From Crocinitomicaceae bacterium (GTDB taxonomy: Bacteria; Bacteroidota; Bacteroidia; Flavobacteriales_D; Crocinitomicaceae), in the NCBI GenBank assembly GCA_021325675.1, contig JAJTCM010000002.1, forward strand, positions 650,209-714,208: a stretch of 64,000 nucleotides of DNA, written 5' to 3'. The translations under genes and the position numbers were made by a program. This document shows positions 8,119-15,716 of this stretch, in pieces (within the stretch, counting starts at the first letter, position 1; every line of letters begins with the position of its first letter). The notes beneath the pieces were generated by a model. The model ran no database searches and was not told the origin of the DNA. It saw only the letters and a program-made list of their open reading frames with translations.

Positions 8119-10086
8119 TTACAGCTCTTGATATGGTATTTCAAAACTGACCCTCACGCCGCTAAGCGTTTGATCTTCTGTACAAAGGTCGGTAATTTTA
8201 ATTTGTGAAGCGCCCTTTTTATTTAAAAATAATGCATCGATCCTTTCCTGGGTAATAATAGTTGCCAGTGAATTATGCGATCCGGAGGTGTTCCGTTTGA
8301 ATTTTTTCCCCCCTTCAATGCCCACGCCGTTGTCCGTAATTTCGTAACGCACGAACTCACCCTGCCTGGAAATTTTTACCTGGATAAAACCCGGTTCTTC
8401 CTTGAAAAAAATTCCGTGCTCAATCGAGTTTTCGATAAAAGGCTGGGCGAGCATCGGAGGAATCCCTGTTTTGGACGGAATGAGCGCCGGATCGATTTCA
8501 ATGTTGTATTCGAATTTCCCGTCGAAGCGGAATTGCTGCAGCTGGAAGTAATTGTGGAGCATGTTTACTTCTGATTCGAGCGGGATGAAGTCTTTGCGGG
8601 AAAACTCGAGGATCATACGCATCAGCTCAGCGAACTGGGCCAGGTAAGTTCCCGCTTTGAGCCCGTCCTGCTTAAAAATACAGTTCTGGATAGCGTTCAG
8701 TGAATTGAAGATAAAATGCGGGTTCATTTGTGAAACCAGCAGTTTTTGCTTCAAAATATTGTTTTTCTGGCCGGCGATAATACTTTTCTGGCGGGCGTTC
8801 CGGTAACCGAAAAAGATCAGCAAAACGGCAATGCAGCTGATAAAAAGCGTGATCGTGATCCATACATTTTTCCGGAAATTCTTCCGTTCAGCGTCCAGTT
8901 TCAGGCGGCTGATCCGCTTCTCGTTGCGGGCTTTATCAAGAAGCTGTTTCTTTTCAAATTCGTAATTGAGCTGCTCCTGGAAAATGATGTTTTTAATCTC
9001 GCTGGTGTTCTTCTTAGCCAGGATATCGTTGTATTTCTCCAGGTAAAGCAGCGACTTTTCGTACTGCCCCATTTTTTTATAGGTTTCGTAAATGAGCCAG
9101 GTGCTGTTTTCAATTTCAACCGGGAATTCGATTTCCGTAGACAGCTCCAGCGCTTCCAGTCCGTATTTCAAAGCGGACCGGTAGTCTTTCTGTTCCATCA
9201 GGACTTGCCCCAGGTGATATTTGGTGGAGCAAAGCAGTGAAAGCTCTTCCTGTTCTTCAAACAGCTGCAAGGCATCCCGGTAAAAACGGACGGCTTCATC
9301 TGTCTTGTTGAGCTTTTGTTTCAGCATGCCCCAATGCAGGAAAATCAGCGCTTTTTCGTAGGGTTTTCCTTCGAGGTTATTTTTTTCCGCCATCGCCAGG
9401 TAGCGGGCAGCTTTATCATACTCCTGCAGGGCGCTGAAACAAGCTGAAATACAGCAGCATACAATGGAAACGCCATCTTTGGTATCCCCCATCTGGTAAT
9501 ACTGAATGGCAAGCTTATAATTCTTAATCGCTTTTTCGTAATCTAAATTGGTGGCGTGGATTTCTCCCAAACCGAGGTAACAATCGCCAATGCCAACATA
9601 ATCTTTCAGCGATTCGTAAATCCGAAGCGTTTGGTAAAAGGTACTGATCGCCTGTTCAAAAGCGCCGCTGAGCACATAAATTTTGGAAATCTCGGAAAGC
9701 GGGTGTGTCATGCTTTTTTTATCGCCGATTTCCTCATAAATCGCCAGCGCTTCTTGTTGGAGCTGCAACGCTTTTCGCAGTTCGGAATGGTCTAAAAGAT
9801 CAATTCCTTCGTTGTGGATTGCATTCGCATAATGTTTGGAATAAACGCGGTATAAAGGTGATTTTGGGGAGCTTTCCGAACGGAGCTTTGCCGCCAGGAT
9901 TTTCTGTTTCCTGTTGTACTGCTGCCATTCGCCGTCATCCGCTGCAATGCTGATTTTACTGAGTACGACCAGCCGCGTGGTGTCGTCAATATTGTCTTTC
10001 AGCCTTCTTTTCAGGGAGTCAATATCCTGTGCCCTGAGCGTAAAAACGCTTAGGATGAAGATCAGGCAAATGGCGGCTTTCTTCAC
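8119..10086 (-). CDS. TPR-containing LytS-like sensor histidine kinase
   Basis: 655 residues. A signal peptide (1-19, ending LRAQ) leads into a long periplasmic TPR array (about 70-350), then one membrane helix (NVWITITLFISCIAVLLIF, about 405-425), a His_kinase (LytS/YehU) domain with phospho-acceptor His457 in SQMNPHFIFNSLNAIQN, and an HATPase with ITDNGVGIEGG. Periplasmic TPRs with a LytS-type core are common in Bacteroidota, where the ligand is usually unknown. The start codon directly abuts the thiL stop (10086/10087), and a LytTR regulator follows after 2 bp, so the three genes are probably cotranscribed. Confidence 0.92.
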   Translation of the reverse strand: MKKAAICLIFILSVFTLRAQDIDSLKRRLKDNIDDTTRLVVLSKISIAADDGEWQQYNRKQKILAAKLRSESSPKSPLYRVYSKHYANAIHNEGIDLLDHSELRKALQLQQEALAIYEEIGDKKSMTHPLSEISKIYVLSGAFEQAISTFYQTLRIYESLKDYVGIGDCYLGLGEIHATNLDYEKAIKNYKLAIQYYQMGDTKDGVSIVCCCISACFSALQEYDKAARYLAMAEKNNLEGKPYEKALIFLHWGMLKQKLNKTDEAVRFYRDALQLFEEQEELSLLCSTKYHLGQVLMEQKDYRSALKYGLEALELSTEIEFPVEIENSTWLIYETYKKMGQYEKSLLYLEKYNDILAKKNTSEIKNIIFQEQLNYEFEKKQLLDKARNEKRISRLKLDAERKNFRKNVWITITLFISCIAVLLIFFGYRNARQKSIIAGQKNNILKQKLLVSQMNPHFIFNSLNAIQNCIFKQDGLKAGTYLAQFAELMRMILEFSRKDFIPLESEVNMLHNYFQLQQFRFDGKFEYNIEIDPALIPSKTGIPPMLAQPFIENSIEHGIFFKEEPGFIQVKISRQGEFVRYEITDNGVGIEGGKKFKRNTSGSHNSLATIITQERIDALFLNKKGASQIKITDLCTEDQTLSGVRVSFEIPYQEL

Positions 10087-11127
10087 TTAACTTCCGCTGA
10101 AGTGGTTCCAGCCCTGCGCCTTGAGTGGCAGCAGCGCCCCGTTTTTGTCAACGAGGTTCACCCCGCTGTTTGCATCCGTCATGTGGCCGATCACCGTCAG
10201 GTTAGGATTGCCCGCAATTTTATCATAGTCGCTTTGGGAAATAGTGAACAAAAGCTCATAATCTTCGCCCCCGTTGAGCGCTGCCGTGATCGGGTCGATG
10301 TTAAACTCAATGGCCGCCATGGACGTTTTGGCATCAATCGGCACTTTTTCGTCGTAAATTGTGCAGCCGGTTTTACTGGCCTTGCACAAATGGAAAATCT
10401 CTGAGGCAAGCCCGTCTGAGATATCGATCATCGAAGTTGGCTTTACTTCCAGGGCTTTCAGCAGGTCAACAATATCCCTCCTGGCCTCTGGTTTCAGCTG
10501 GCGCTCGAGCAGGTAATCATTTCCGTCGAGGTCGGGCTGGATATTCGGGTTGGCTTTGAAGACTTCTTTTTCACGCTCCAGCAGCTGCAGTCCCATGTAG
10601 GCAGCGCCTAAATCACCGGTAACAACCAGCAAATCGTTTTCTTTGGCACCGCTGCGGTAAACGACATCGGATTTTTTAGCCCGGCCAAGCGCGGTAATGC
10701 TGATCACCAAACCAGAGAGGGAAGTCGTTGTATCGCCGCCAATCAGGTCTATTTTATAAAAATCACAGGCTTTTTTGATCCCGGCATATAATTCTTCGAG
10801 CGCCTCAACGGGGAAACGGTTCGATACCGCAATGCTCACCGTAATCTGCTGGGCGATGCCGTTCATAGCGTAAATGTCAGATAAGTTAACCATCACAGCT
10901 TTGTAGCCGAGGTGCATCAATGGCGTGTACATCAGGGAAAAATGCACGCCTTCCAGCAGCGCATCCGTCGTTACGAGCAAAGCTTCTTCGTCTGAAATAG
11001 AAATCACTGCTGCATCATCGCCTACACCTTTAATTGTTTGCGGTACATGCGTTGTAAATCCCTGGGTCAGTTTGTCAATCAGGCCAAACTCGCCTAAATC
11101 GCTGAGTTCTGTACGTTTATCTGTCAT
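10087..11127 (-). CDS. thiL: Thiamine-monophosphate kinase
   Basis: 346 residues. ThiL phosphorylates thiamine monophosphate to the active cofactor thiamine diphosphate using ATP. The motifs are in order: KGVGDDAAV (33-41), GGDTT (130-134), TGDLGAAYMGL, the metal/substrate segment MIDISDGLASEI, and NGGEDYELLFT near the C-terminus. Length and order fit the AIRS/ThiL superfamily. It heads an operon with a sensor kinase and a LytTR regulator. A -7 box ends 4 nt before the ATG, so there is no room for a TPP riboswitch in the transcript. Confidence 0.95.
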   Translation of the reverse strand: MTDKRTELSDLGEFGLIDKLTQGFTTHVPQTIKGVGDDAAVISISDEEALLVTTDALLEGVHFSLMYTPLMHLGYKAVMVNLSDIYAMNGIAQQITVSIAVSNRFPVEALEELYAGIKKACDFYKIDLIGGDTTTSLSGLVISITALGRAKKSDVVYRSGAKENDLLVVTGDLGAAYMGLQLLEREKEVFKANPNIQPDLDGNDYLLERQLKPEARRDIVDLLKALEVKPTSMIDISDGLASEIFHLCKASKTGCTIYDEKVPIDAKTSMAAIEFNIDPITAALNGGEDYELLFTISQSDYDKIAGNPNLTVIGHMTDANSGVNLVDKNGALLPLKAQGWNHFSGS

Positions 11128-11131
11128 AGTG

Positions 11132-11139
11132 CAAAGGTA
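11132..11139 (-). promoter_or_regulatory. -7 box of thiL, leaderless-type
   Basis: TACCTTTG on the minus strand, followed by 4 nt and the ATG. If transcription starts the usual few bases after the box, the mRNA begins at or next to the start codon. Confidence 0.6.
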
Positions 11140-11149
11140 TGGTTTTTTA

Positions 11150-11247
11150 GTGAGACTAAGAGACTGAAGACAATAGACATAAGATAGTTTTTATAATAAT
11201 TGAGTCAGTTTGTCGTGCTTCTTTTGTCTTAAGTCTTTTGTCTATCT
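11150..11247. repeat. Intergenic repeat family a (AGAC-rich inverted pair)
   Basis: Left arm gactgaagacaatagacat near 11161; right arm ttttgtcttaagtcttttgt near 11222. The arms are imperfect reverse complements built from AGACAAWAGAC-like words. It lies between divergent genes (thiL and the LiaF-like gene). Related copies occur at 13186, 39843 and 58083. Confidence 0.5.
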
Positions 11248-11250
11248 TTG
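11243..11250 (+). promoter_or_regulatory. -7 promoter box for the LiaF-like operon
   Basis: TATCTTTG on the plus strand, 116 nt before the ATG at 11367. It overlaps the right arm of the family-a repeat. The distance leaves a long leader, so a nearer, weaker promoter is possible. Confidence 0.4.
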
Positions 11251-11366
11251 CCGTGCCCGGTTTTTATTTGCCACCATTCGCCGACTGTCGTCTACCATTC
11301 ACCTATTTAGGGTTTTGGGGGCGGAAGAGAGCAGCTAATTTTGGCTTATCAATTTAAAATAAAGAA

Positions 11367-12137
11367 ATGATGAGACATAAAAGATTTGGGCGCTTTGGTA
11401 AATTTGATGAAGAAATGATCAGAGAACACGAAAAAAATCAATTCAGGGGCCGCATAATCGGTGGGATTTTTGCCATCGGTTTCGGAGTACTGCTCTTGTT
11501 GCACCAGTTGAAGATGGGCGTTCCACACGCTTTTGCTTCCTGGCAGTTTGCGTTGGTATTATTGGGTGTAGGCTCGCTTTTGAAACATAAATTCCAGAAA
11601 TTTTTCGGGTTTGTTCCGCTTGCGATCGGTGCCGTATTTATGGCGAAAGAATTTTACCCGGGAATGATCGACACGAAGCTGATATGGCCGGTGCTGATCA
11701 TCGTTCTGGGGCTTAGCATTTTCGCCAAAGCTTTTTCCCGGAAGAAAAACAGCTGTTACCGCCACATGAGTGATGAAGAGCTGGCTGAAGTTCAGGGCGA
11801 TGATTATTTTGAATCCCGCGCTTTCTTTGGCGGTGTAAGCAAAAAAGTGGTATCTAAAAACTTCAAAGGCGCCAACATTTCTTCCATCTTCGGGGGAACT
11901 GAGCTGGACTTATCCAACGCTGATTTTGAAAAAGAAGCCGCGATTGCCATCAACTGCGTATTCGGAGGTATAAACATAATCGTTCCGTCCAACTGGAAAG
12001 TGAAATCCGACATCAATACGGCCTTTGGCGGGGTGGACGATACACGCAACATCAGCCTGGTGGATGAAAACGGGAAATTATTGACCCTGACCGGCAGCTG
12101 CACTTTCGGAGGAGTTGAAATATCCGGCCATGCCTAA
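11367..12137 (+). CDS. LiaF-like membrane protein with C-terminal toastrack domain
   Basis: 256 residues. Four hydrophobic segments (about 31-130: IIGGIFAIGFGVLLLLHQL, then WQFALVLLGVGSLL, FVPLAIGAVFMA, LIWPVLIIVLGLSIF) form a LiaI/LiaF-type membrane unit. The soluble C-terminus (about 150-256) has repeated FGG turns (SSIFGGTELDLSNADF, CVFGGINIIVPSNW, NTAFGGVDD) typical of the LiaF C-terminal 'toastrack' fold. In Firmicutes LiaF restrains a cell-envelope stress kinase. Here the gene overlaps by 8 bp a LytS-like kinase, followed by a LytTR regulator, which suggests an equivalent accessory role (inference). Confidence 0.82.
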   Translation: MMRHKRFGRFGKFDEEMIREHEKNQFRGRIIGGIFAIGFGVLLLLHQLKMGVPHAFASWQFALVLLGVGSLLKHKFQKFFGFVPLAIGAVFMAKEFYPGMIDTKLIWPVLIIVLGLSIFAKAFSRKKNSCYRHMSDEELAEVQGDDYFESRAFFGGVSKKVVSKNFKGANISSIFGGTELDLSNADFEKEAAIAINCVFGGINIIVPSNWKVKSDINTAFGGVDDTRNISLVDENGKLLTLTGSCTFGGVEISGHA

Positions 12138-13197
12138 ATCGGCTTTGTTCCATATCAAAACTTTTCTGATTCAAAGACGAATGAGCGTAATACTCATCGT
12201 CTTTTTGCTTTTGGCCCTCGTCTATGCCGCCTTGCTTTATAAATATGGGTTCAGCATGCAGGCTATCTGCTTTGAAAGTATTTCCTTCTTGATTTTTCAC
12301 GGGTTTTTTACCTTGATCCTCAGCCGGATCCACCGGTTTTATCATTCGCGCTCGGCTATTTCGATCGTTCACCTGAGCACGGTGATTTTCTTCAGCTTGT
12401 TTTACCTGTTCTTTATTTACGAATACGCGAACCTGGTATATGAAGACAACAGTGTGTACGGAACTTATGTAAGGCATTCCTTCCCGGTGCGCTGCATTTT
12501 GTCCTTTTTGCTGCTATTTTCGGTAGCCAACCAGTTTTGGATCGACAAGCATCTACTGGACGAGGAAAAACGCAACCAGGTGATGATTGAGAACGAAAAA
12601 CGCCTGGTGCGCTCGGAGCTGGATAAATTGAAACAGCAGTTCCAGCCCCATTTTTTGTTCAACTCCCTGAATTCAATCTCTGCGCTGATTGGCTCGCAGC
12701 CCGCTGAAGCCCGCAGGATGATTTTGCTTTTGTCTGACTTTTTGCGCTTATCTATCCGGGAACGCGACAAGGAGTTCGAAAGCCTGCAGCAGGCACAGGA
12801 ATTCCTCGGGCTTTACCTTGAAATCGAAAAAGTGCGCTTCGGCCATCGCCTGAAAGTCGAAATAAACATTGACCCGACGCTTGAACAGGAACAAATTCCC
12901 GCCCAGATCCTGCAGCCGCTGGTTGAAAATGCCATCAAATACGGTTTGTATGGAAACCTGGGCGAGCTCACTATTGGTGTAAACATAAAGCTGAACGCCA
13001 GGATGCTGGTCATGCAAATTACAAACCCTTACGAAGAAAACGCCGTTAATGCCTCCAAAGGAACGGGTTTCGGCCTTAAATCCGTGGAACAAAAACTAAA
13101 AATCCTCTATGGCCGCACCGACCTGATCCGTATCCGGAAAACTGCCGGACAATTCGAAATCGAAATCTCGATCCCGGTCTTGGCGTCTGATGTCTAA
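12130..13197 (+). CDS. LytS-like membrane sensor histidine kinase
   Basis: 355 residues from the ATG at 12130, which overlaps the preceding gene by 8 bp; an upstream in-frame TTG at 12115 is less likely. Four membrane helices (about 17-150) carry no periplasmic domain. A His_kinase segment follows, LKQQFQPHFLFNSLNSISA with His174, then an HATPase with QILQPLVENAIKYGLYG. The absence of an extracytoplasmic sensor suggests that the neighbouring LiaF-like protein supplies the input. The final codons and stop lie in a family-a repeat word. Confidence 0.92.
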   Translation: MPKSALFHIKTFLIQRRMSVILIVFLLLALVYAALLYKYGFSMQAICFESISFLIFHGFFTLILSRIHRFYHSRSAISIVHLSTVIFFSLFYLFFIYEYANLVYEDNSVYGTYVRHSFPVRCILSFLLLFSVANQFWIDKHLLDEEKRNQVMIENEKRLVRSELDKLKQQFQPHFLFNSLNSISALIGSQPAEARRMILLLSDFLRLSIRERDKEFESLQQAQEFLGLYLEIEKVRFGHRLKVEINIDPTLEQEQIPAQILQPLVENAIKYGLYGNLGELTIGVNIKLNARMLVMQITNPYEENAVNASKGTGFGLKSVEQKLKILYGRTDLIRIRKTAGQFEIEISIPVLASDV

Positions 13198-13206
13198 AGT
13201 CTAATA
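13186..13206. repeat. Intergenic repeat family a, short copy over a stop codon
   Basis: gtctgatgtctaaagtctaa contains the kinase codons for Ser-Asp-Val and its TAA stop. The wording resembles the larger family-a repeats. Confidence 0.3.
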
Positions 13207-13217
13207 TCTTTAAAAAC

Positions 13218-13952
13218 ATGAAAACAATCATTATCGACGACGAACCTTTAGCGAGGATGCTGGTAAAGGAATACCTGGTTTCCCACCCGGAAATGGAAGT
13301 GATCGCGGAAGCGGAAGACGGTTTCGACGGCGTGAAAAAAATCAACGAGCTGAAACCGGATGTCGTTTTCCTCGACGTGCAAATGCCAAAATTAAACGGC
13401 TTCGAGCTGCTTGAATTACTAAACCATTTCCCGCAGGTGATTTTCACAACGGCTTTTGATGAGTACGCCCTGAAAGCATTTGAAAGCAATGCAGTCGATT
13501 ATTTGCTCAAGCCTTTTTCGGAAGAACGCTTCAGCCAGGCGCTCCATAAACTGAAAAACGATGCACCGGCAGCAGAAAAAAATATCGGGAAGCTGACTGA
13601 TTTTAATCCCAAATACGAAGAAGAAAGCAGCCGTATCGTCGTGAAAAACGGCAGTGAAATCCAGATCCTCCCAACGCGGGATATCGACTTCATTGAAGCG
13701 TACGACGACTACGTGAAAATCTATATCGGCGAAAAATACCACCTCAAAAAGAAAACACTTTCCTATTATGAGCCTGTACTCGCCCCAGCCAATTTTTTGC
13801 GTGTTCACCGCAGTTTTATATTAAATCTTGCGAAATTAACCCGAATCGAGAGCTTTGAAAAAAATTCATACCTCGCGATCTTAAGCTCCGGGATGCGCAT
13901 TCCGATCAGTAGAACATCCTATCCGGTCTTGAAAGCGAAGCTGGGAATTTAA
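13218..13952 (+). CDS. LytTR-family response regulator
   Basis: 244 residues. The receiver (1-115) starts MKTIIIDDEP, with phospho-acceptor Asp53 in VFLDVQMPKLNG. The LytTR domain (about 138-244) has NFLRVHRSFILNLAKLTRIE. It begins 20 bp after the kinase and is the last clear member of the LiaF-like operon. The secreted DYKA-repeat gene starts 68 bp further on and could be a target, which the sequence alone does not prove. Confidence 0.93.
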   Translation: MKTIIIDDEPLARMLVKEYLVSHPEMEVIAEAEDGFDGVKKINELKPDVVFLDVQMPKLNGFELLELLNHFPQVIFTTAFDEYALKAFESNAVDYLLKPFSEERFSQALHKLKNDAPAAEKNIGKLTDFNPKYEEESSRIVVKNGSEIQILPTRDIDFIEAYDDYVKIYIGEKYHLKKKTLSYYEPVLAPANFLRVHRSFILNLAKLTRIESFEKNSYLAILSSGMRIPISRTSYPVLKAKLGI

Positions 13953-13988
13953 TAACCAATCATTTTTTAGAATATAGCTTTTATTTCT

Positions 13989-13996
13989 TAAGTTTG
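13989..13996 (+). promoter_or_regulatory. -7 promoter box for the DYKA-repeat gene
   Basis: TAAGTTTG, a perfect TAnnTTTG, 24 nt before the ATG at 14021. It indicates that the gene is transcribed separately from the upstream operon. Confidence 0.45.
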
Positions 13997-14020
13997 AGTC
14001 TATTTATAAATTCATAAACT

Positions 14021-14359
14021 ATGAAAAAATTCATGTTAACCGTTGCTTTGATCTTTGCAGGAATTACCCGGGCCAACGCACAAAAGGTGTATTCCGTTGA
14101 TGCAGACTACAAAGCTGACGTTAAAGTATATGTGGTGGACGCAGATTACAAAGCCGATTTGTTGGTTTACAAAGTTGATTCCGATTACAAGGCGGGAGAA
14201 AATGACGGGAAATGGTTTTTTACCGATGCAGATTACAAGGCCAAAAAGAAAATTTATTTTGTAGATGCGGATTACAAAGCTGACCTGAAAGTTTTCTTCG
14301 TAGATTCCGATTACAAAGCCGGGTGGAAAAATTCAGCTAAAAAAGCGGAAATGTACTAA
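14021..14359 (+). CDS. Secreted DYKA-repeat protein (DUF6150-like)
   Basis: 112 residues. A signal peptide (1-21, ending ANAQ) is followed by six imperfect repeats of about 13-16 residues with the core VDxDYKA: VDADYKADVK, VDADYKADLL, VDSDYKAGEN, TDADYKAKKK, VDADYKADLK, VDSDYKAGWK. Alternating hydrophobic and charged residues suggest a small all-beta repeat, charged on one face. This resembles the DUF6150 family of Bacteroidota; no function is known to me. It sits directly downstream of a LytTR regulator and upstream of a DUF2235 hydrolase. Confidence 0.8.
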   Translation: MKKFMLTVALIFAGITRANAQKVYSVDADYKADVKVYVVDADYKADLLVYKVDSDYKAGENDGKWFFTDADYKAKKKIYFVDADYKADLKVFFVDSDYKAGWKNSAKKAEMY

Positions 14360-14510
14360 AGCAGCCCAAAAAAATAACGTAACAGGAGTGTAACCCCAGA
14401 AATTTCGCAAAATTCAACAAAATAGAGCTGAAATTACCCCGTTTCCGGGACTTGTTTGATATCTTTTAAAAGTGTAGGTTTATACCCGAAATTTTTAAAA
14501 ATCTACTGTT

Positions 14511-15641
14511 ATGGAAAACAAGCCCGTGAAACGACTGATCACTTTTTCCGACGGAACCTGGAACAAGCCCGGGGCAATGGACGGAAAACACGAAGTAAAA
14601 ACCAACGTGGAAATCCTCTTCAATTGTATAGAGCATATTGACAAAGAAGGTGTGCCGCAGCTGAAGATATACGATGAAGGAGTGGGAACGAGCAGCTGGG
14701 ACCGCAAAGACCAGGTTATGGGCGGAATTGCGGGCTTTGGGATCGACAAAAACATCATGGACGTTTACACCTTTTTGGTGATCAATTATGAAATAGGCTC
14801 CGAAATTTACCTCTTTGGCTTCAGCCGCGGCGCTTACACAGCGCGGAGCCTGGCCGGTTTCATCCACAATTGCGGAATTTTGAAAGCAGAAAATATCGGG
14901 ATGATCAACGAAGCTTACGAATTGTACCGCGACCGCAATAAATATTCCCACCCGGACTCGGATTTCATGACGACTTTCAGGAAGAAATATTGCGTTGAGC
15001 CGGCAACAAAAATCCATTATATCGGCGTTTGGGATACAGTAGGTGCATTGGGCCTGCCTTTTGCCTGGTCTGAAAAACACAACACGGAACGCTATAAATT
15101 CCACGATGTGAAGCTCAGCCGCATGATCTTAAATGCATATCACGCTTTAGCCGTTGATGAACGCAGGAAACAGTTTACACCAACCTTATGGGAGAAAAGC
15201 GCTGCCGTAAAAGAAGATCCCAATCATCCGCAGGTGCTCAGGCAACGATGGTTTGCCGGGGTACATAGTAATGTGGGCGGAGGATATGCAGATCACGGCC
15301 TGAGTGATATTGCGCTGGGCTGGCTGGCCGAAGGCGCTAAAAAAGCGGGCTTATCCATTGACATCAACAAATCTAAAAGGCTATTTGGCAATTATGAGTT
15401 CAAGCCGGATTATAAGGGCAAACTGCGTAATTCGCTGAAGTGGTATTACCGCCTCACTTTATCTGCCAAACAGCGCGGGATCATGGTGAAACGCTACAAT
15501 AACAAAGGCGAATTGATGGTCACCTGCGAGGAAATCGATGAAACGGTAGTACAGCGTTACCATGACAAATCAATGGGCTACACACCGAAAAACCTGAGAA
15601 ACTATTTTGCTTCGCTGGATACTAAACAAGCAAGTAAATAA
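14511..15641 (+). CDS. DUF2235 alpha/beta-hydrolase
   Basis: 376 residues, no signal peptide. The N-terminal LITFSDGTWNKP is the DUF2235 signature; GFSRGAYTARSLAGFI contains the nucleophile elbow with Ser105. Asp175 in VWDTVGALGLP and His252 or His262 in the HSNVGGGYADHG stretch are candidates to complete the triad. DUF2235 includes type VI secretion phospholipase effectors (Tle1), but many members are free-standing housekeeping hydrolases. No VgrG, PAAR, immunity or T6SS gene is present here, so an effector role is not supported. Confidence 0.88.
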   Translation: MENKPVKRLITFSDGTWNKPGAMDGKHEVKTNVEILFNCIEHIDKEGVPQLKIYDEGVGTSSWDRKDQVMGGIAGFGIDKNIMDVYTFLVINYEIGSEIYLFGFSRGAYTARSLAGFIHNCGILKAENIGMINEAYELYRDRNKYSHPDSDFMTTFRKKYCVEPATKIHYIGVWDTVGALGLPFAWSEKHNTERYKFHDVKLSRMILNAYHALAVDERRKQFTPTLWEKSAAVKEDPNHPQVLRQRWFAGVHSNVGGGYADHGLSDIALGWLAEGAKKAGLSIDINKSKRLFGNYEFKPDYKGKLRNSLKWYYRLTLSAKQRGIMVKRYNNKGELMVTCEEIDETVVQRYHDKSMGYTPKNLRNYFASLDTKQASK

Positions 15642-15645
15642 AAAC

Positions 15646-15682
15646 CATAATTTGCGGCGGTTTATTTCCTCCGCAAATTATG
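15646..15682 (-). terminator. Bidirectional-type terminator between convergent genes
   Basis: A perfect 12-bp inverted repeat, cataatttgcgg (15646-15657) and ccgcaaattatg (15671-15682). On the minus strand it is followed by GTTTTTATTT, so it best serves the GNAT-nitrilase gene, but the hairpin would also form in the DUF2235 transcript. Confidence 0.7.
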
Positions 15683-15716
15683 CTTAACTTATGTTAGACG
15701 CGGTTTTCCGTCTTTC

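Noticed and set aside
11128..11366. TPP riboswitch upstream of thiL
   Set aside because: The -7 box lies 4 nt before the ATG, so there is no leader, and no thi-box sequence was seen.
14086..14335. Possible CRISPR-like array in the DYKA-repeat region
   Set aside because: The repeats are in frame, code for VDxDYKA units inside a signal-peptide protein, and have no constant spacer.
14511..15641. Type VI secretion effector (Tle1) reading of the DUF2235 protein
   Set aside because: No VgrG, PAAR, immunity or T6SS structural gene is nearby; DUF2235 alone does not show it.
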